A stretch of DNA of 64,000 nucleotides from Dipteris shenzhenensis. Its lineage: Eukaryota; Polypodiophyta; Polypodiopsida; Gleicheniales. Below, in pieces: positions 53,320 to 64,000 of this stretch. The stretch lies in NCBI GenBank assembly GCA_047967505.1, contig CM106539.1. One strand, written 5' to 3'. The translations under genes and the position numbers were made by a program. Positions within the stretch are counted from its first letter, which is position 1, and every line of letters begins with the position of its first letter. The notes under the pieces are model-generated. The model made no database searches. It was not told the DNA's origin and saw only the letters and a list, made by a program, of their open reading frames with translations.

Positions 53320-55830
53320 GTTGTTGATGTAGCTTGCTTGCAAAGGACTCTCATAAAGGAAATGGCTATAGATTTTGTTCTAGGGATGGAGGTAACTTTA
53401 TGTAGCAAAAGAGAAGTAGTTGCATTTGCTACAATCCATGATAGTGATCCAAATTCTCTTTGTCATTTTAAAAGGCTTGGCAAAGATAATGTGGCAGTTA
53501 TTGTATCAAAGATTCTTAGTGCAAATGTTGAGCTAAAGCGTAAGTGTGGAGATATGGAAATACTTTTGTGGAGATGTTATGCCTTATAATGAAAAGAAAG
53601 CAAGTCAAGGCAGATGTAGAAAAGCAACCAATGAAGATGTTATGCTAAAAGCAATGTGATCTACATGTTGCAAGCACAAAATGTATGCATTCCATTAACT
53701 TACATGACATCAATGGGTGTAGAGAACAGGTGTGGCAAAGGAGAGGGAGCAAAAGCAATGAATACCTCCTCATGAGGCTCTCTTGCTTTCTGGTAAATGA
53801 CAAGAAAAAGTATAGTTCTGAACAGCATATAAAGCCTCTTATAAATGGAAAAAGTATTTACAATAATGCATATCGCATTACTACAAGATTATCACATGGC
53901 ACATATCGGGATTTCGCTAATAAAGCAAATTATGGAGTAAATTTTAACATTCATGGAAACATAGGAAGACCCAAAAAAGAGCTTCAATGGTCTCGGCAAC
54001 AACAACTTTCAGAGACTACATTAATGAAGATACTTTACCTCAACTTTCAAAGACTACATTCATGAATCAAAGAGGGCATGCTTCGACATCTTTTCACAAT
54101 TTGTATACTCTCTAGGAGAAGAGCTTTGGACATGTTAAAGTCCCAAAGAGGAAAAAAATATCAAAGTGTAGTGACTGTGATGATCTAAAGCGAGTGCAAT
54201 GTCTTTACAACAAAGAGAAACATGCAGAAAAAAGAGAGTGCAATGTCTTTACAACATGTAATGACTTGAGAGTGCAATGTCTTTACAACAAAGAGAAACA
54301 TGCAGAAAAAAGAGATAATTTCATCATGGACTTGTTCAGCATTCTAGAGTAAAATATGCATTTTGGAAGGAGCAAGCTATTTCTCACCCAAATGAGTTAT
54401 TATAGATGGTATCGATCAGAATACATCAACATTACCTAGATTCGTTAAGAGACAAGGAAAGTACTTTTTGAAGACACATTTATGTGGAGTGCTAGTGCAT
54501 GGATATAAGTTTTTTGTAGATATATGGATTGATTCCTTGCATCTACATGATAGCAATCAAGTTGTGACATCTGTTATGAAGGCATTCACAGTGTACATGC
54601 AAAAAAAGGTCGCCTACCAGCAAATTTGAGAATACATGCAGAAAATTATAGACGAGAGAATAAGAATGTACTCTTCTTTGATTTTACTCAATGCATCGAA
54701 CCTTCAATGAGATTGAAATTGTGATTTTGTTGGTTGGGCACACACATGAGGATATCGATCAGGTATTTAGCACAATCTCAAGAGAGCTAAAACACAAGGA
54801 CATGGAGATGATGGATGGCTTGATAAGAAAATGTGGAAGGAAAGTTGGTGGCCACAAGGAAGGTATAATATGCTCCATGGTTGAAAGGATGTATGATTGG
54901 AAGAGCTTTATTCTACCTTTCATACAAAAAGGTGGTGATGCCCTGATAGGTCATAGCATCCCACACTACTTTTGCTTTTTCTTAAGGGATGAAAAACCAG
55001 TGATGCAGTGGCAACACTATTCTCATGATACAACATGGGAACCTGAAGAACCTTACGATCTCTTAACTTCAATTCCGAGCAAAGAAATGCATCCAACATG
55101 GGATCCTATAAAAGAATTCAGCGAGAAATCCAAAGGTGAAATAGAAGGCTTAAAAGCTTTTATTAAGAGGAAATGCTGAAGAAATTTCCTCATTGGAAGC
55201 CCTCTTGGAAGGAGCACATGTAATTAGGAAGACCTACCAGTTGATAAAGGACCTTGAGAAAATTTGAGAAGATGATGTTAAGAGAGAATGGCCTTTTATT
55301 TGGCCAAATGTTGGTAATGACTTGCGCCCAGCTTGTGGTCTCTTTGAAAATGAGTTTGAATCGCTGCTACCACGTCCATATTGTGGACCAAAGAAGAGAG
55401 AGTTTATGCCACAAATAGACAGAGACGTCCATTGTTTTGTTGCAGTTCGACCATCGGATGATGAACATAAAAACGTGAAGTTTTGGGTTGCAAAAGTGGT
55501 GGACGTGAGCATGGATGACCAGGGGAGAGCTACAACATTGACAGTGGTATGAGCCATAGGGTAGGAAGGAAAACCAGGATAACAATACATTGTATACTAG
55601 TTATCTGAAAAAGGAATGAGTCCCAAACCATGAAGCAGTTTCAAAGCTTTCCATAGAGATAGTCATAGTATCCTGGAAATCAAGGAAGATGAAAACAAAG
55701 AAGCACATGGGGTATGATGTAGAAGAAAAAATAAAAATACCGCAACCAATCATTTTGCACATTACAAAGTTCTTAAAGATGCTCACTAAGGAGGAAGTAG
55801 AAGGAGATAGTGCAAATGAAGAATGATGCC
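53320..55830 (+). pseudogene. Decayed gene of a DGIDQ / GHTHEDID family (DUF7869-like, possibly transposase-like)
   Basis: Pieces in changing frames on the plus strand. 53338-53589 has DPNSLCHFKRLGKDNVAVIV. 53685-54065 has GKSIYNNAYRITTRLSHGTY and HGNIGRPKKE. The core at 54402-55179 has IDGIDQNTSTLPRF, GVLVHGYKFFVDIWIDSLH, LPANLRIHAENYRRENKN and LLVGHTHEDIDQVFS (54730-54768). The end at 55280-55830 has FVAVRPSDDEHKNVKFWVAK, a possible small beta-barrel reader domain. From memory this order matches an uncharacterised family (I believe DUF7869) of plants and invertebrates. The spaced acidic residues recall an RNase H fold, but that is inference; HAEN stands where I expect a D-N pair. Stops, frameshifts and a small tandem duplication show it is dead. 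It may be a mobile or a host gene. Confidence 0.58.
54192..54316 (+). repeat. Local tandem duplication inside the decayed gene
   Basis: The 45-base text gagtgcaatgtctttacaac ... aaaaaagaga occurs at 54192-54236 and 54270-54315, with a partial copy between them. It disturbs the reading frame of the surrounding gene. Confidence 0.9.
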
Positions 55831-55839
55831 AGTGACAAG

Positions 55840-57400
55840 TGACGACGAATCGGACATTCAAACAAGCAAATGTTAGGATTGCCCATTTGTACTAAACTCA
55901 TTGTAAAGGCAGAATTAAATTATTGAAAAAGGCTGTGATAGACTCCTGTACAAAGACTCATCCAGAGCAATATTTCTTGTAAACTTATGATAATGTAAAA
56001 TTACAAGCATAGCTATTGCTATTTTTTAGAGTACAAAAGAGTCTTCCATGTCTCTTGTCTATATAAACCTTTTAATTTCTTGAATTTTCAAGAGTGTTAT
56101 AGTTTTTTGCATTGAATTTTAAGTGCATTTGCATGGATTAAATTAATTCAATAATTCTTTATTTTATAAGTGATTTTTCATGGATTTAAAATAATAACCC
56201 AATGAATTTTTTTAACATGAATATGATTCTTAAAAATAAGAATACAAAATTAGGATTTAATAGTAGTTTTTGCATTGTTAGTGCAACATTGTAGAGAGAT
56301 ATTGTGAAATTTATTATTTGGAAATGCAAGTGCCAGAAAGTAAACTTTGATTCTCGAATGACATTTTCATAAAGTAAACTTTCCATTTGGGAAGGATTTT
56401 TAGGATTAGCTCAAATGTAGACATATGAGTCCAAAATTAATTAAATAAGTATTGAAAGTAGACCATTGTTATATATGTATGCTTACATATTTAAGTATTT
56501 GACATATAGTAACATGGTAGAAGAATATGTAAACAACATATGAATAAATTGTGAACACTGAATATATAATTAAGGAACAATCCTATCAACATTCCCTAAG
56601 AACAAAGATGATTATAAAAATTTTTTGTACAAATGCTCAATGTAATTTAAAACCAACATAGGGTTTCACCTAGAGAGTTGTACAGAACCAATCATGGTCA
56701 TATATACCACCTAACATCTCACCGAACTCTTCCATGTGTACTATACTTGGTTAAAAGATTAGCTAAATTATCATATCAAGCAATTTTATAATCCTGCAAA
56801 AGTTTCGATGAAAAATATTTTTTGCATTTTTCACATCTTCGGCGAATAATGTGTTTGAGATCTTCTTCCATGGAGACCATACAAAGCAAGATCAACATCA
56901 ATGATTTGAGGTATGAGGTCTCCTTATGGACTATGCTTTGTGCCTAGTTTTCTCCCAAACAACTCCTTGCAGCCCACTTTGGAGATTGCAAACCCCCCTC
57001 CCCCTCAAATTGCAAGTGTCCCTAATGGACAAGCTACTTTGTACTCACCAAAAAGCTTATTCATGCCTAAAAATCTTCTTCTTCAGGCATGGCTAAAAGT
57101 GTAGCATAGCTCAAAGTGTGGGTTAAGGCACTCTGCCGGTAGTATGGTGTGGTTGAAGACACTATAGTCACAATATCATCAAAAATGGTTGGAAGGGACC
57201 CACCCAAAGCACAATTGGTGGCAATTGGAGGCTCTTTAAAGGCAATATGGAGAGATTAAGAGCCATCAGGTAGACTGGGAAGTCTTCCTTGGATTCCACC
57301 TTATTCCTGCTCTACATGGCCCTGGCATGAACCTGGAGGTTGATGAAAGAGCAATGTAGAGATCCTAGAGGAGGCCATTGCCTCAATGGAGAAAAAGAGT
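55840..57400. other. AT-rich stretch without a gene
   Basis: Strong AT bias, especially 55900-56650, with no recognisable domain on either strand. Possible far 3' flank of the decayed gene. Confidence 0.55.
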
Positions 57401-57403
57401 GAA

Positions 57404-57900
57404 GCTGATGGGCATAGACCAAGTCCCAAATTCCCCCCACCACCCCCCTTGTATCCCATCTGCCCTACACCCACCCACCCTCAGCCCCATGATTAGGGGC
57501 ACATACTTTTTTAGATATATTTTATGTTGTTTTGTGAGAGTTTTGTGATACCCAGATGAGACTTTTTTGGTTTAATTAGAAAGGTTGACCTTGCAATGAC
57601 TTTTTCACATACCTTTTTTCTTATTTTGTGATGGGGATTAGAATTTTGTGGTTTATAAGCTGAGGGGCATAGACCAAGTCCCAAATTCCCCCCACCACCC
57701 CCCTTGTATCCCATCTCCCCTACATCCACCCACCCCCAGCCCCATGATTAGGGGCACATACTTTTTTAGATATATTTTATGTTGTTTTGTGATACCCAGA
57801 TGAGACTTTTTTGATTTAATTAGAAAGGTTGACCTTGCAATGACTTTTTCACATACCTTTTTTCTTATTTTGTGATGGGGATTAGAATTTTGTGGTTTAT
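57404..57900. repeat. Tandem duplication of about 250 bp
   Basis: Copies 57404-57658 and 57659-57900 start gctga.gggcatagaccaag and end attttgtggtttat. They are nearly identical, apart from an extra gagagttttgt-type block in copy 1. A short third start (aaaggttgacctta) follows. Confidence 0.93.
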
Positions 57901-58269
57901 ATGTAAAGGTTGACCTTACAGAATAAAGGCCTATCATCATGAGCATCAAGATCCATGCAAGTATTGCCCACATTTGTTTTTTTAGGGGAAAGGAGGGTTG
58001 GGGAGAGGGATTTGAGGGTTGTTATTAAATCATCACAAAAAATTATTAAAATTATATAGGCTTAGTGAGCATGACATCACCAGATACATGCTATCCCTAG
58101 ATACAAAAAAGGGATTAATGTCCTTTTTTATGAATTTTTTTCTTCTCAACACATCCCTTAACATGTCCTATGGGAAAAAGACGTCTCCCAAATATCTACT
58201 ATTGTTTGGCAGGTATCTTAGATATCCCACTCCTACTGTTACATTGTTGCTCTTCTCAAATGTTAACTG

Positions 58270-59420
58270 GCCAGCTAGAAGGAAAAAGAAGAGAGTTGGA
58301 TGAAACAAAGGAGCAACTTGAAGAAAAGGAGGACGAAAGACCTAGAGAAGTCTTAAAGGAGTCTCAAATTTTAAAAAACTACCCTTATTAATGCGAGAAT
58401 ATCACAAACATGAGGAGGAAATTTGACACTTAGAGATGGCCTAGGCCAAAGAACCAATACAAACGAAACTGAGAGACCATGTTGCTTCAGCACTAGCATA
58501 TGTTGGCCACATGCAAGCTAGCTTGAGCATGTTAGTTCCCATAGCCACACCAGCCTCTACTTCAGCTAAGGTCACTCCCCTCACCCATTCCTCCACTGTG
58601 AATTTCATCAAGTATGATGGTAAGTGTGACCACTCAACTATCTTGTAGTTTGTTAATTAGTTTGTTGCTCATTTCCCTTTAGCACACATTTAGGATGAAT
58701 AAGACAAAGTCCATTTGGCAGCCCCTCATTTCATGGTTACCTTGTGGCAACATGGGGCTAGTAGCAATAGTGACCCTACTACATATGCCACGAATTTTGT
58801 TTAGTCTACTTGTGTGTCTTATCTTAAAGCTCATTTTTTTCCACCCCAGTATATGCTTAACCTAAAAGATGACTTTTCTCATTTATCCCAGAAGCTTTGC
58901 TTGTGTTGTCCTACAGTAACAAGGTCATCACACTGACACACTAATTGGTGGTGTCAGATGACAATAAGATGAAGCAATTCATTAGAGGATTGGACTTTAA
59001 CATTCGTTTCTTGGTACACAATTTTAACCCACTCACATATGAGTGCTTATTGACCCTCGCTCAGAATCAGGAGATGATGCTCAATGGGGAAAAGCCCAAG
59101 CAAGTCCAAAATGGTGACAGAGCCCCACATCACCCTTTGAACCAAGCTGGTAAAGGTCCAAACAACTAGTATCAAAAGAAAGTCGACCAGTCATTTGGTC
59201 AGAAGAATAGATCAAGGACAAAGATGACTCAAGAAGAAAAAGCTAAAGCAGGTATTACAAGAGGTTACTTACAACCTGACGAATTGAAAAGGTACACTAG
59301 GAACATCGATGCTTCCACTACCATCATATTGCAAGGCACAGGAAAAAAGATTGTCCAAAGTGGTTGGCCAAAAAGGCTGTAGAAGCACCTTCTTCTACCG
59401 TCACTTCTACAGTAGCCTCT
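58270..59420 (+). pseudogene. Gypsy gag remnant
   Basis: A charged coiled-coil-like start, GKRRELDETKEQLEEKEDER (about 58284-58343), is followed by a degenerate core. The best part is 58945-59169, VVSDDNKMKQFIRGLDFNIR and LVHNFNPLTYECLLTLAQNQ, the end of the Gag core. Past it, HRKKDCPKW-like text (about 59340-59365) is a relic of the zinc knuckle. Stops are frequent, so no protein is made. Confidence 0.7.
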
Positions 59421-59439
59421 TCTAGTCCCACTAGCATCA

Positions 59440-59800
59440 ACTACAAATTCATTCCTACCAATTTTGAACGATGTTCCATTGATGGTCTTTGAAGGTAAGA
59501 AGGAGGGTGACCTGGATGAATAGAAGAAGGCTCTTATCAGAGTGTATGACATAGCTAAAGGGCAATGATTTATTGTCCTATTTAATATGGGCAACTCCGA
59601 GGATGCTATTTCCCCAGTGCCTCATTAGCTTGTTGTGGATGGGTTCACGCCTAGATTACACACATAGATCATGCGTAAGGCCACTCAATTTTTGTTCACA
59701 GCTTAGAAGGCCTCATTTCAATGGGATTTTATCATTACTCTTTGGTTGGGGTGCGACGTGATACTTGGGATTCAACGATTTCGTGAGATTTCACCGGTTA
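59440..59800 (+). pseudogene. Gypsy protease remnant
   Basis: In broken frames, LFNMGNSEDAISP (about 59580) stands where an active-site D-S/T/M-GAS would be, and CDVILGIQRF (about 59752-59781) matches the distal ILG motif. The expected catalytic Asp is Asn here. Confidence 0.6.
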
Positions 59801-60056
59801 TTGATTAGCGGCAGGATACCAATCATTGAAGGTCTACCTAAGCTAGCCATCATTCATGGAAATCAGAGTATCCTAAGGATTCCTTTGATTTCTCATATTC
59901 AGGCAGCTTGCGCTATCCTGTAAGGGCATAGTGTGTGCACTGTTGCTGCCAACTAAATGCTACCAAGGTTTCCATTGATTTCTCATATTCAAGCAACTTG
60001 CACTATCCACAAGGGCCCAATGTGTGTGCTGATCTACATATGCTACTGCCAACTAA

Positions 60057-60680
60057 ATGCAGTTCAGCTCGATCCTCCATTGGGGCAAGATCTACTCCAT
60101 GAGTTCCAGGATGTTAATGCTTCGAGATAATCTTCCACCGAATAGACCAGAGGACCATTGTATTGAGTTGATTACAAACTCCACTCCTCTAAGTAATCTT
60201 CCATATCTGCTTTCCAAATATATAGAGTGGGAGTTAGAGAAACACTTGTCTCATATATCGTGCGGCAGGCTCATTAGACCATCATCTTTGCCATTCGCTG
60301 CCCCCATACTTTTTGTACAAAAGAAGGATAATTTAGCACACTTATGTGTTGACTATAGGGCACTAAACAACTTCATAGTGAGAAATAAATTCCCTACCCC
60401 ACATTGAGTAGATTTTGGAGAGACTCAATGGTACAAAGTACTTTTCTAAGGTAGATCTCAAAAGTGGCTACCATCAAGTCCACAAATTTGAAGCTGATAT
60501 TCCAAAAAAAACATTCAAGGTAGAGCAAGGTCATTACGAGTCGTGTATTATGCCATTTGGTCTCAATAATGCACCACCAACGTTCAACAAAATGATGTCA
60601 TGGATTTTCTCAGTACATAGGGGTGTGTCTATTCATCTTTTTGGATGATATCCTTATATTTGCAGCTGCCAACAGAGCAA
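60057..60680 (+). pseudogene. Gypsy reverse transcriptase remnant
   Basis: DNLPPNRPEDHCIELI begins the pre-RT part. LRPSS-like text, APILFVQKKDN and LCVDYRALNNFIVRNKFP (to 60407) form the fingers. After a stop, YFSKVDLKSGYHQVHKFEAD and CIMPFGLNNAPPTFNKMMS follow (60415-60610). FLDDILIFA (about 60637-60663) keeps the YxDD box in another frame. At least one stop and one frameshift separate the parts. Confidence 0.85.
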
Positions 60681-61042
60681 CATATAAAGGATGTGCATTG
60701 TTGTGCAGAATGCACTACAGTTACTACATGACAATCAGCTCCACCTAAATGCCCAAAAGAGTGAATTTGGGTTGATGGAGATCTAGTATTTGGGTTGTAT
60801 CACAAGTGTAGATGGCATTCTCTTGGATCCCGAAAAGATTCAAGCTATCACTAGTTGGGTTGTCCCTACGATGGTTCAAGAGATTCGATCATTGGTTGGT
60901 CTTTGCCAAGCCTACTGTTCTCACATGGATGGATTCTCAATACATGCAACAACTCTTACAGATCTATTGAAAGAGTGAAGACACGCCAACATAAAGTATC
61001 AGTCTCATCAACGCTTTACAAGCCTTCCACAACTTACAACGG

Positions 61043-61243
61043 TTGGCTACCATAGATCCAGTTATGAAGATAATGTCATGGGATGATCCTTTTATGGTCA
61101 TCCCAAATGCAAATAATGTGGCCATTGGGGAGGTAATACAGCAAGAAGATAGACCCTTGGCTTACTACAGTCGAAAGCTGAATAACATTGAGAAGAACTA
61201 TTCAATGTATAACAAAAATTACTCAGAGTCATTCATGCATTGA
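61043..61243 (+). pseudogene. Gypsy RNase H remnant
   Basis: PFMVIPNANNVAIGEVIQQE then RPLAYYSRKLNNIEKNYSMY are the RNase H start as found in gypsy elements (usual T-D-A-S replaced by P-N-A-N). The frame ends at 61243. Similar text without a clean frame runs on to about 61560. Confidence 0.8.
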
Positions 61244-61559
61244 AGCACTAGAAGCGGTTTCTTTATGGATGGACTTTTATGGTAAAGACATATCATCATG
61301 CCCTTAATTGGCTTCAGACGCTGCTAAGTTCATAGTGGAGTGATCCGCAACAAAGATGGAGTCATATTTTTCAGTAGCAATTAAGAGGGTATGATTGAGT
61401 ACGCCCATGGCAGGAACAACCTCGTCGGTGCTCTTAGTCACTTTAGCAGACCACTGTGCTAGAAATACAAGGGAAAGACCTTGACAGAATGAAGGCATAG
61501 TATGGGGATTTAGCAGAGTTCGACCATTATTCAACTCAAGATGGTTGGCTTTTCTACAA

Positions 61560-62230
61560 GAACAGATTATGTGCGCTTAAAGACAATGACATGCACTTCT
61601 CCATGATGCCCACAACTGTGGCCATTGAGGCATCAACAATACATTGAAGAAGTTAAACGCTGCTTTTATTGACAAAAGGTGTGGAAGGATGTGTAAAATC
61701 ATGTGTGGAGTTGTCAGATCTTCTAAAAAATCAAGGTATCCCACAAGAAGGCGGCTGGTTTGCTTATGCCATTACCTATTTCAAATCGTCCTTTCCAAGA
61801 ATAGCCATGGAGGATCTCATGGGACCACTTCCTGCATCAGCAAGTATGCCCAATAGTCAAGTTTTAACTAATATTTATCACTTTAGTAAGCTTTGCATGC
61901 TTATTCCTTGCAAATGGCCAGTGCAAAGACATAGTGCATTTGTTTATCCAGTATTGGTATCCCATTGGAGGTTCGCCACATGGACCATTACATCAGACGG
62001 GGATTTAAAAATTTACCTCTCATTTTTGGAGGGCGTTGTTTGAGAATTTTGACACCAAGCTATAGATGTCTAGTGCATTTCATCTACAAATAGACAAACA
62101 AACAAAAAGCTACAATCAACTAGCATTTGACGTGCTTAGGGCATATTGTCATGATACATAGAAAACACTTACTCATCGTATTGATCGCACACCATGCGAA
62201 GTAGCTTTTAGTAAGCGGTTTTCAACACTT
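61560..62230 (+). pseudogene. Gypsy integrase remnant
   Basis: 61669-62043 includes FPRIAMEDLMGPLPAS, where the usual core D-F is D-L, then VLTNIYHFSKLCMLIPCK. Farther on come SDGDLKIYL at the second catalytic Asp and HLQIDKQTKSYNQ-like text at the third position. The frame has several stops. The zinc-binding end lies before it but is weak. Confidence 0.7.
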
Positions 62231-62470
62231 CTCACCAAGAGGATATCCCTCTCTTGAAACTAATAAGATGACAAAAACCATGGCAATGATTACGGAATTA
62301 GTCAAAGACCACAACACCAAAGCACAAGCAGCATACACATGCCAAGCCAACAAGTCCAGACATTATGTTTGTTGGAAAGGTCACCTCCCCATCTATAACC
62401 CCCCATAGTAGGAGAGCATGGGGGACGGAGAACTAGGGCAGGATGTGCCCAAGAGAAAAGGAAGAGAGGG

Positions 62471-64000
62471 GGCTGCTTCTGTAAAATATTGGTCCAATTG
62501 TATTTAACACATGTTGGGAGAAATTAAATACCATGTTTTAAAAGGCTTGGTATGGTTGCTTTTTGCGATAAACAATTGTGCCTTAAAAAAGAGGATTAAA
62601 GACATGCTCCTCAGCTCTATTGACCAAGCAAAGAAGACAATTACAGTGATGATACTCTTGAAGTCAATGCAATAGTAAGATTAATGGCAAGAGAAAATTA
62701 AGGCATGATTGTTCAACATATTGTGATAAATATTCAAAATATGCAATGCCTAGAAAGAATATGCTATGTTTTGACTATATTTTAATTTGTGAACAATCAA
62801 AATTGCTTTAAAAACATAGATTTATGCCATAAATTTTCAGAAACGTGACAAAATAAAGAGAAATGATTGATACCAAATAACTCTAGTGACTATATTAGAA
62901 TTGATGATTTGAAATGGTACTAAATGCAAAAGTGTCAAAGAGTTTTGGGATCTAGAATTAGATTTTGTGTTATTTGTTATGTCAGCCATAATCACAAAAG
63001 CCACAACTTAGTTATGGTGAGGCAAGAAACCAAGAGGCTAGACAATGTTGCATCAATGGACCTTAGAGGGTTGGGGTATAAGGATAATCCTAGGCCTAGG
63101 CAATAGAATAGAGAGCAATGATAAGGCTAAAAGGGGCATAGCAGTCCTAAGGTCCATTATGGATACATGGCACTCAAAGTAGGCTCCATGTGGCAAGCAT
63201 TGGGTTCAGGGGAGGATTCAAGATACAGAGCTTTGAATGGTAGGAGGTTGAGACCTCACATGGGAAATTATGAAACTAGAGCGCACGAGACAAATCCACG
63301 GCTAGGTAGTAATGAATTATAAGCCCTCTTTGTCGGTTGCATCACATCTGCGTCACAGCTATAGGTTCACTCTAAGAAAATATGTTTCATAGCAACAACT
63401 GATTTGTGAAAGAAAATATCTCTAGTGGTTGCGCTTCTCGATAGCTTATAGACGCAAACCTTAGAGCAGGTTGAATCGATTTGAGTATTGCAGAATGGAT
63501 AGAGCAAATTAATCATTATAAAGCTAAGAAAAATTGACATAAAACTCCCAGTAAAAGCAACACAAAGAAATAAGGTTACGATACCATCACTAAACCTTTG
63601 AATGAATGGAATCGATAGTCCTTCCTATATTCGTTGCATCATGGTGATGAAGAATGAATTACATGTGACAGATAAAGATTTCATTTTCTTAGATATTGTT
63701 AGATAGAGAGATGAATATTGACAAATTGTGGGCTGATAGTGAATTGTGATTAGACAAATATTATCTATGCAGAAGCTCTAGATTATGACATTACTGACAG
63801 AAAACTCAGACTCATAATTTGAAGAAGCGCATATCATAACAAATCGGCAACATTTGAACGTCTTCTTTGCTAAGATAATTCATGTTTTTGAAGATATGCA
63901 ACAATAGAAACTTACAATTAGGGGAAGCATAGGATATTGGAAAGATATAAGGGAAGACTAGAAACAAATCAACCGAGATTTGAAAACACAAAAGCACCCT
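62471..64000. other. AT-rich stretch without a gene
   Basis: No recognisable coding family, terminal repeat or RNA gene on either strand. A small open frame at 62924-63106 has no match that I know. Confidence 0.5.

Larger units (their letters stand above)
58260..62440 (+). mobile_element. Decayed Ty3/gypsy element without recognisable LTRs
   Basis: Gag, protease, RT, RNase H and integrase remnants in gypsy order on the plus strand, all broken. No LTR, PBS or target-site duplication was found on either side. A weak chromodomain-like end (CWKGHLPIYN, about 62368-62400) hints at a chromovirus, but this is uncertain. Confidence 0.75.

Noticed and set aside
62340-62440. A chromodomain at the end of the last gypsy element
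   Set aside because: Only a short WKGHLPIYN-like piece followed by stops is visible; too little to claim as a feature.

Overview
This window looks like nuclear DNA of a land plant with a repeat-rich, probably large genome. The clues are layered Ty1/copia and Ty3/gypsy LTR retrotransposons, primer-binding sites of the plant initiator-Met type (TGGTATCAGAGC), an Athila-like PBS, a broken fragment of a plant FRIGIDA-like gene, long microsatellites, and no intact host gene. I cannot fix the lineage (fern, lycophyte, gymnosperm or angiosperm) from the sequence alone. No tRNA, rRNA or CRISPR array was seen.

Layout. 1-3015: low-complexity DNA that switches from pyrimidine-rich to purine-rich and back, with (AG)37 and C19 runs. 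3200-5950 (element A): a non-autonomous LTR element on the minus strand, target-site duplication (TSD) TTATG, carrying a FRIGIDA-like fragment. 6266-8880 (element B): a copia deletion derivative, TSD AATTC, in which gag is joined directly to the end of RNase H; it sits in a cluster of 14-bp palindromes. 8886-12420: no gene, only small repeats. 12420-22300: minus-strand copia and gypsy debris, into which a young, almost intact copia element (C, 14217-19599, TSD ATGAA) has inserted. 23440-27293 plus 40768-42420: one old Athila-like gypsy element split by a nest of insertions.

The nest. Copia E (27294-40767) lies in the gypsy element. Copia F (30316-38537, minus strand, TSD ATATG) lies in the integrase gene of E. 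Element G (35415-38177, TSD GGTCG), which carries gag only, lies in one LTR of F. Removing F by its TSD rejoins the reading frame of E exactly, so the order of insertion can be read as gypsy, then E, then F, then G.

42490-45060: a satellite of about 345 bp, a 60-bp minisatellite and a C-rich array containing CCCTAAAT units. 45068-53061: a gypsy element with LTRs of about 1.85-1.9 kb whose integrase core is deleted. 53320-55830: a decayed gene of a poorly characterised, possibly transposase-like family (motifs DGIDQ and GHTHEDID). 57404-57900: a tandem duplication of about 250 bp. 58260-62440: another decayed gypsy element. The rest to 64000 is AT-rich without a recognisable gene.

Almost all coding sequence here belongs to mobile elements. 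Autonomous copia and gypsy elements would supply reverse transcriptase and integrase; A, B and G keep LTRs, PBS and polypurine tract but lack pol, so they depend on such partners. Many stop codons, especially in E, are TAG where related copies have CAG, which fits cytosine-methylation-driven C-to-T decay.
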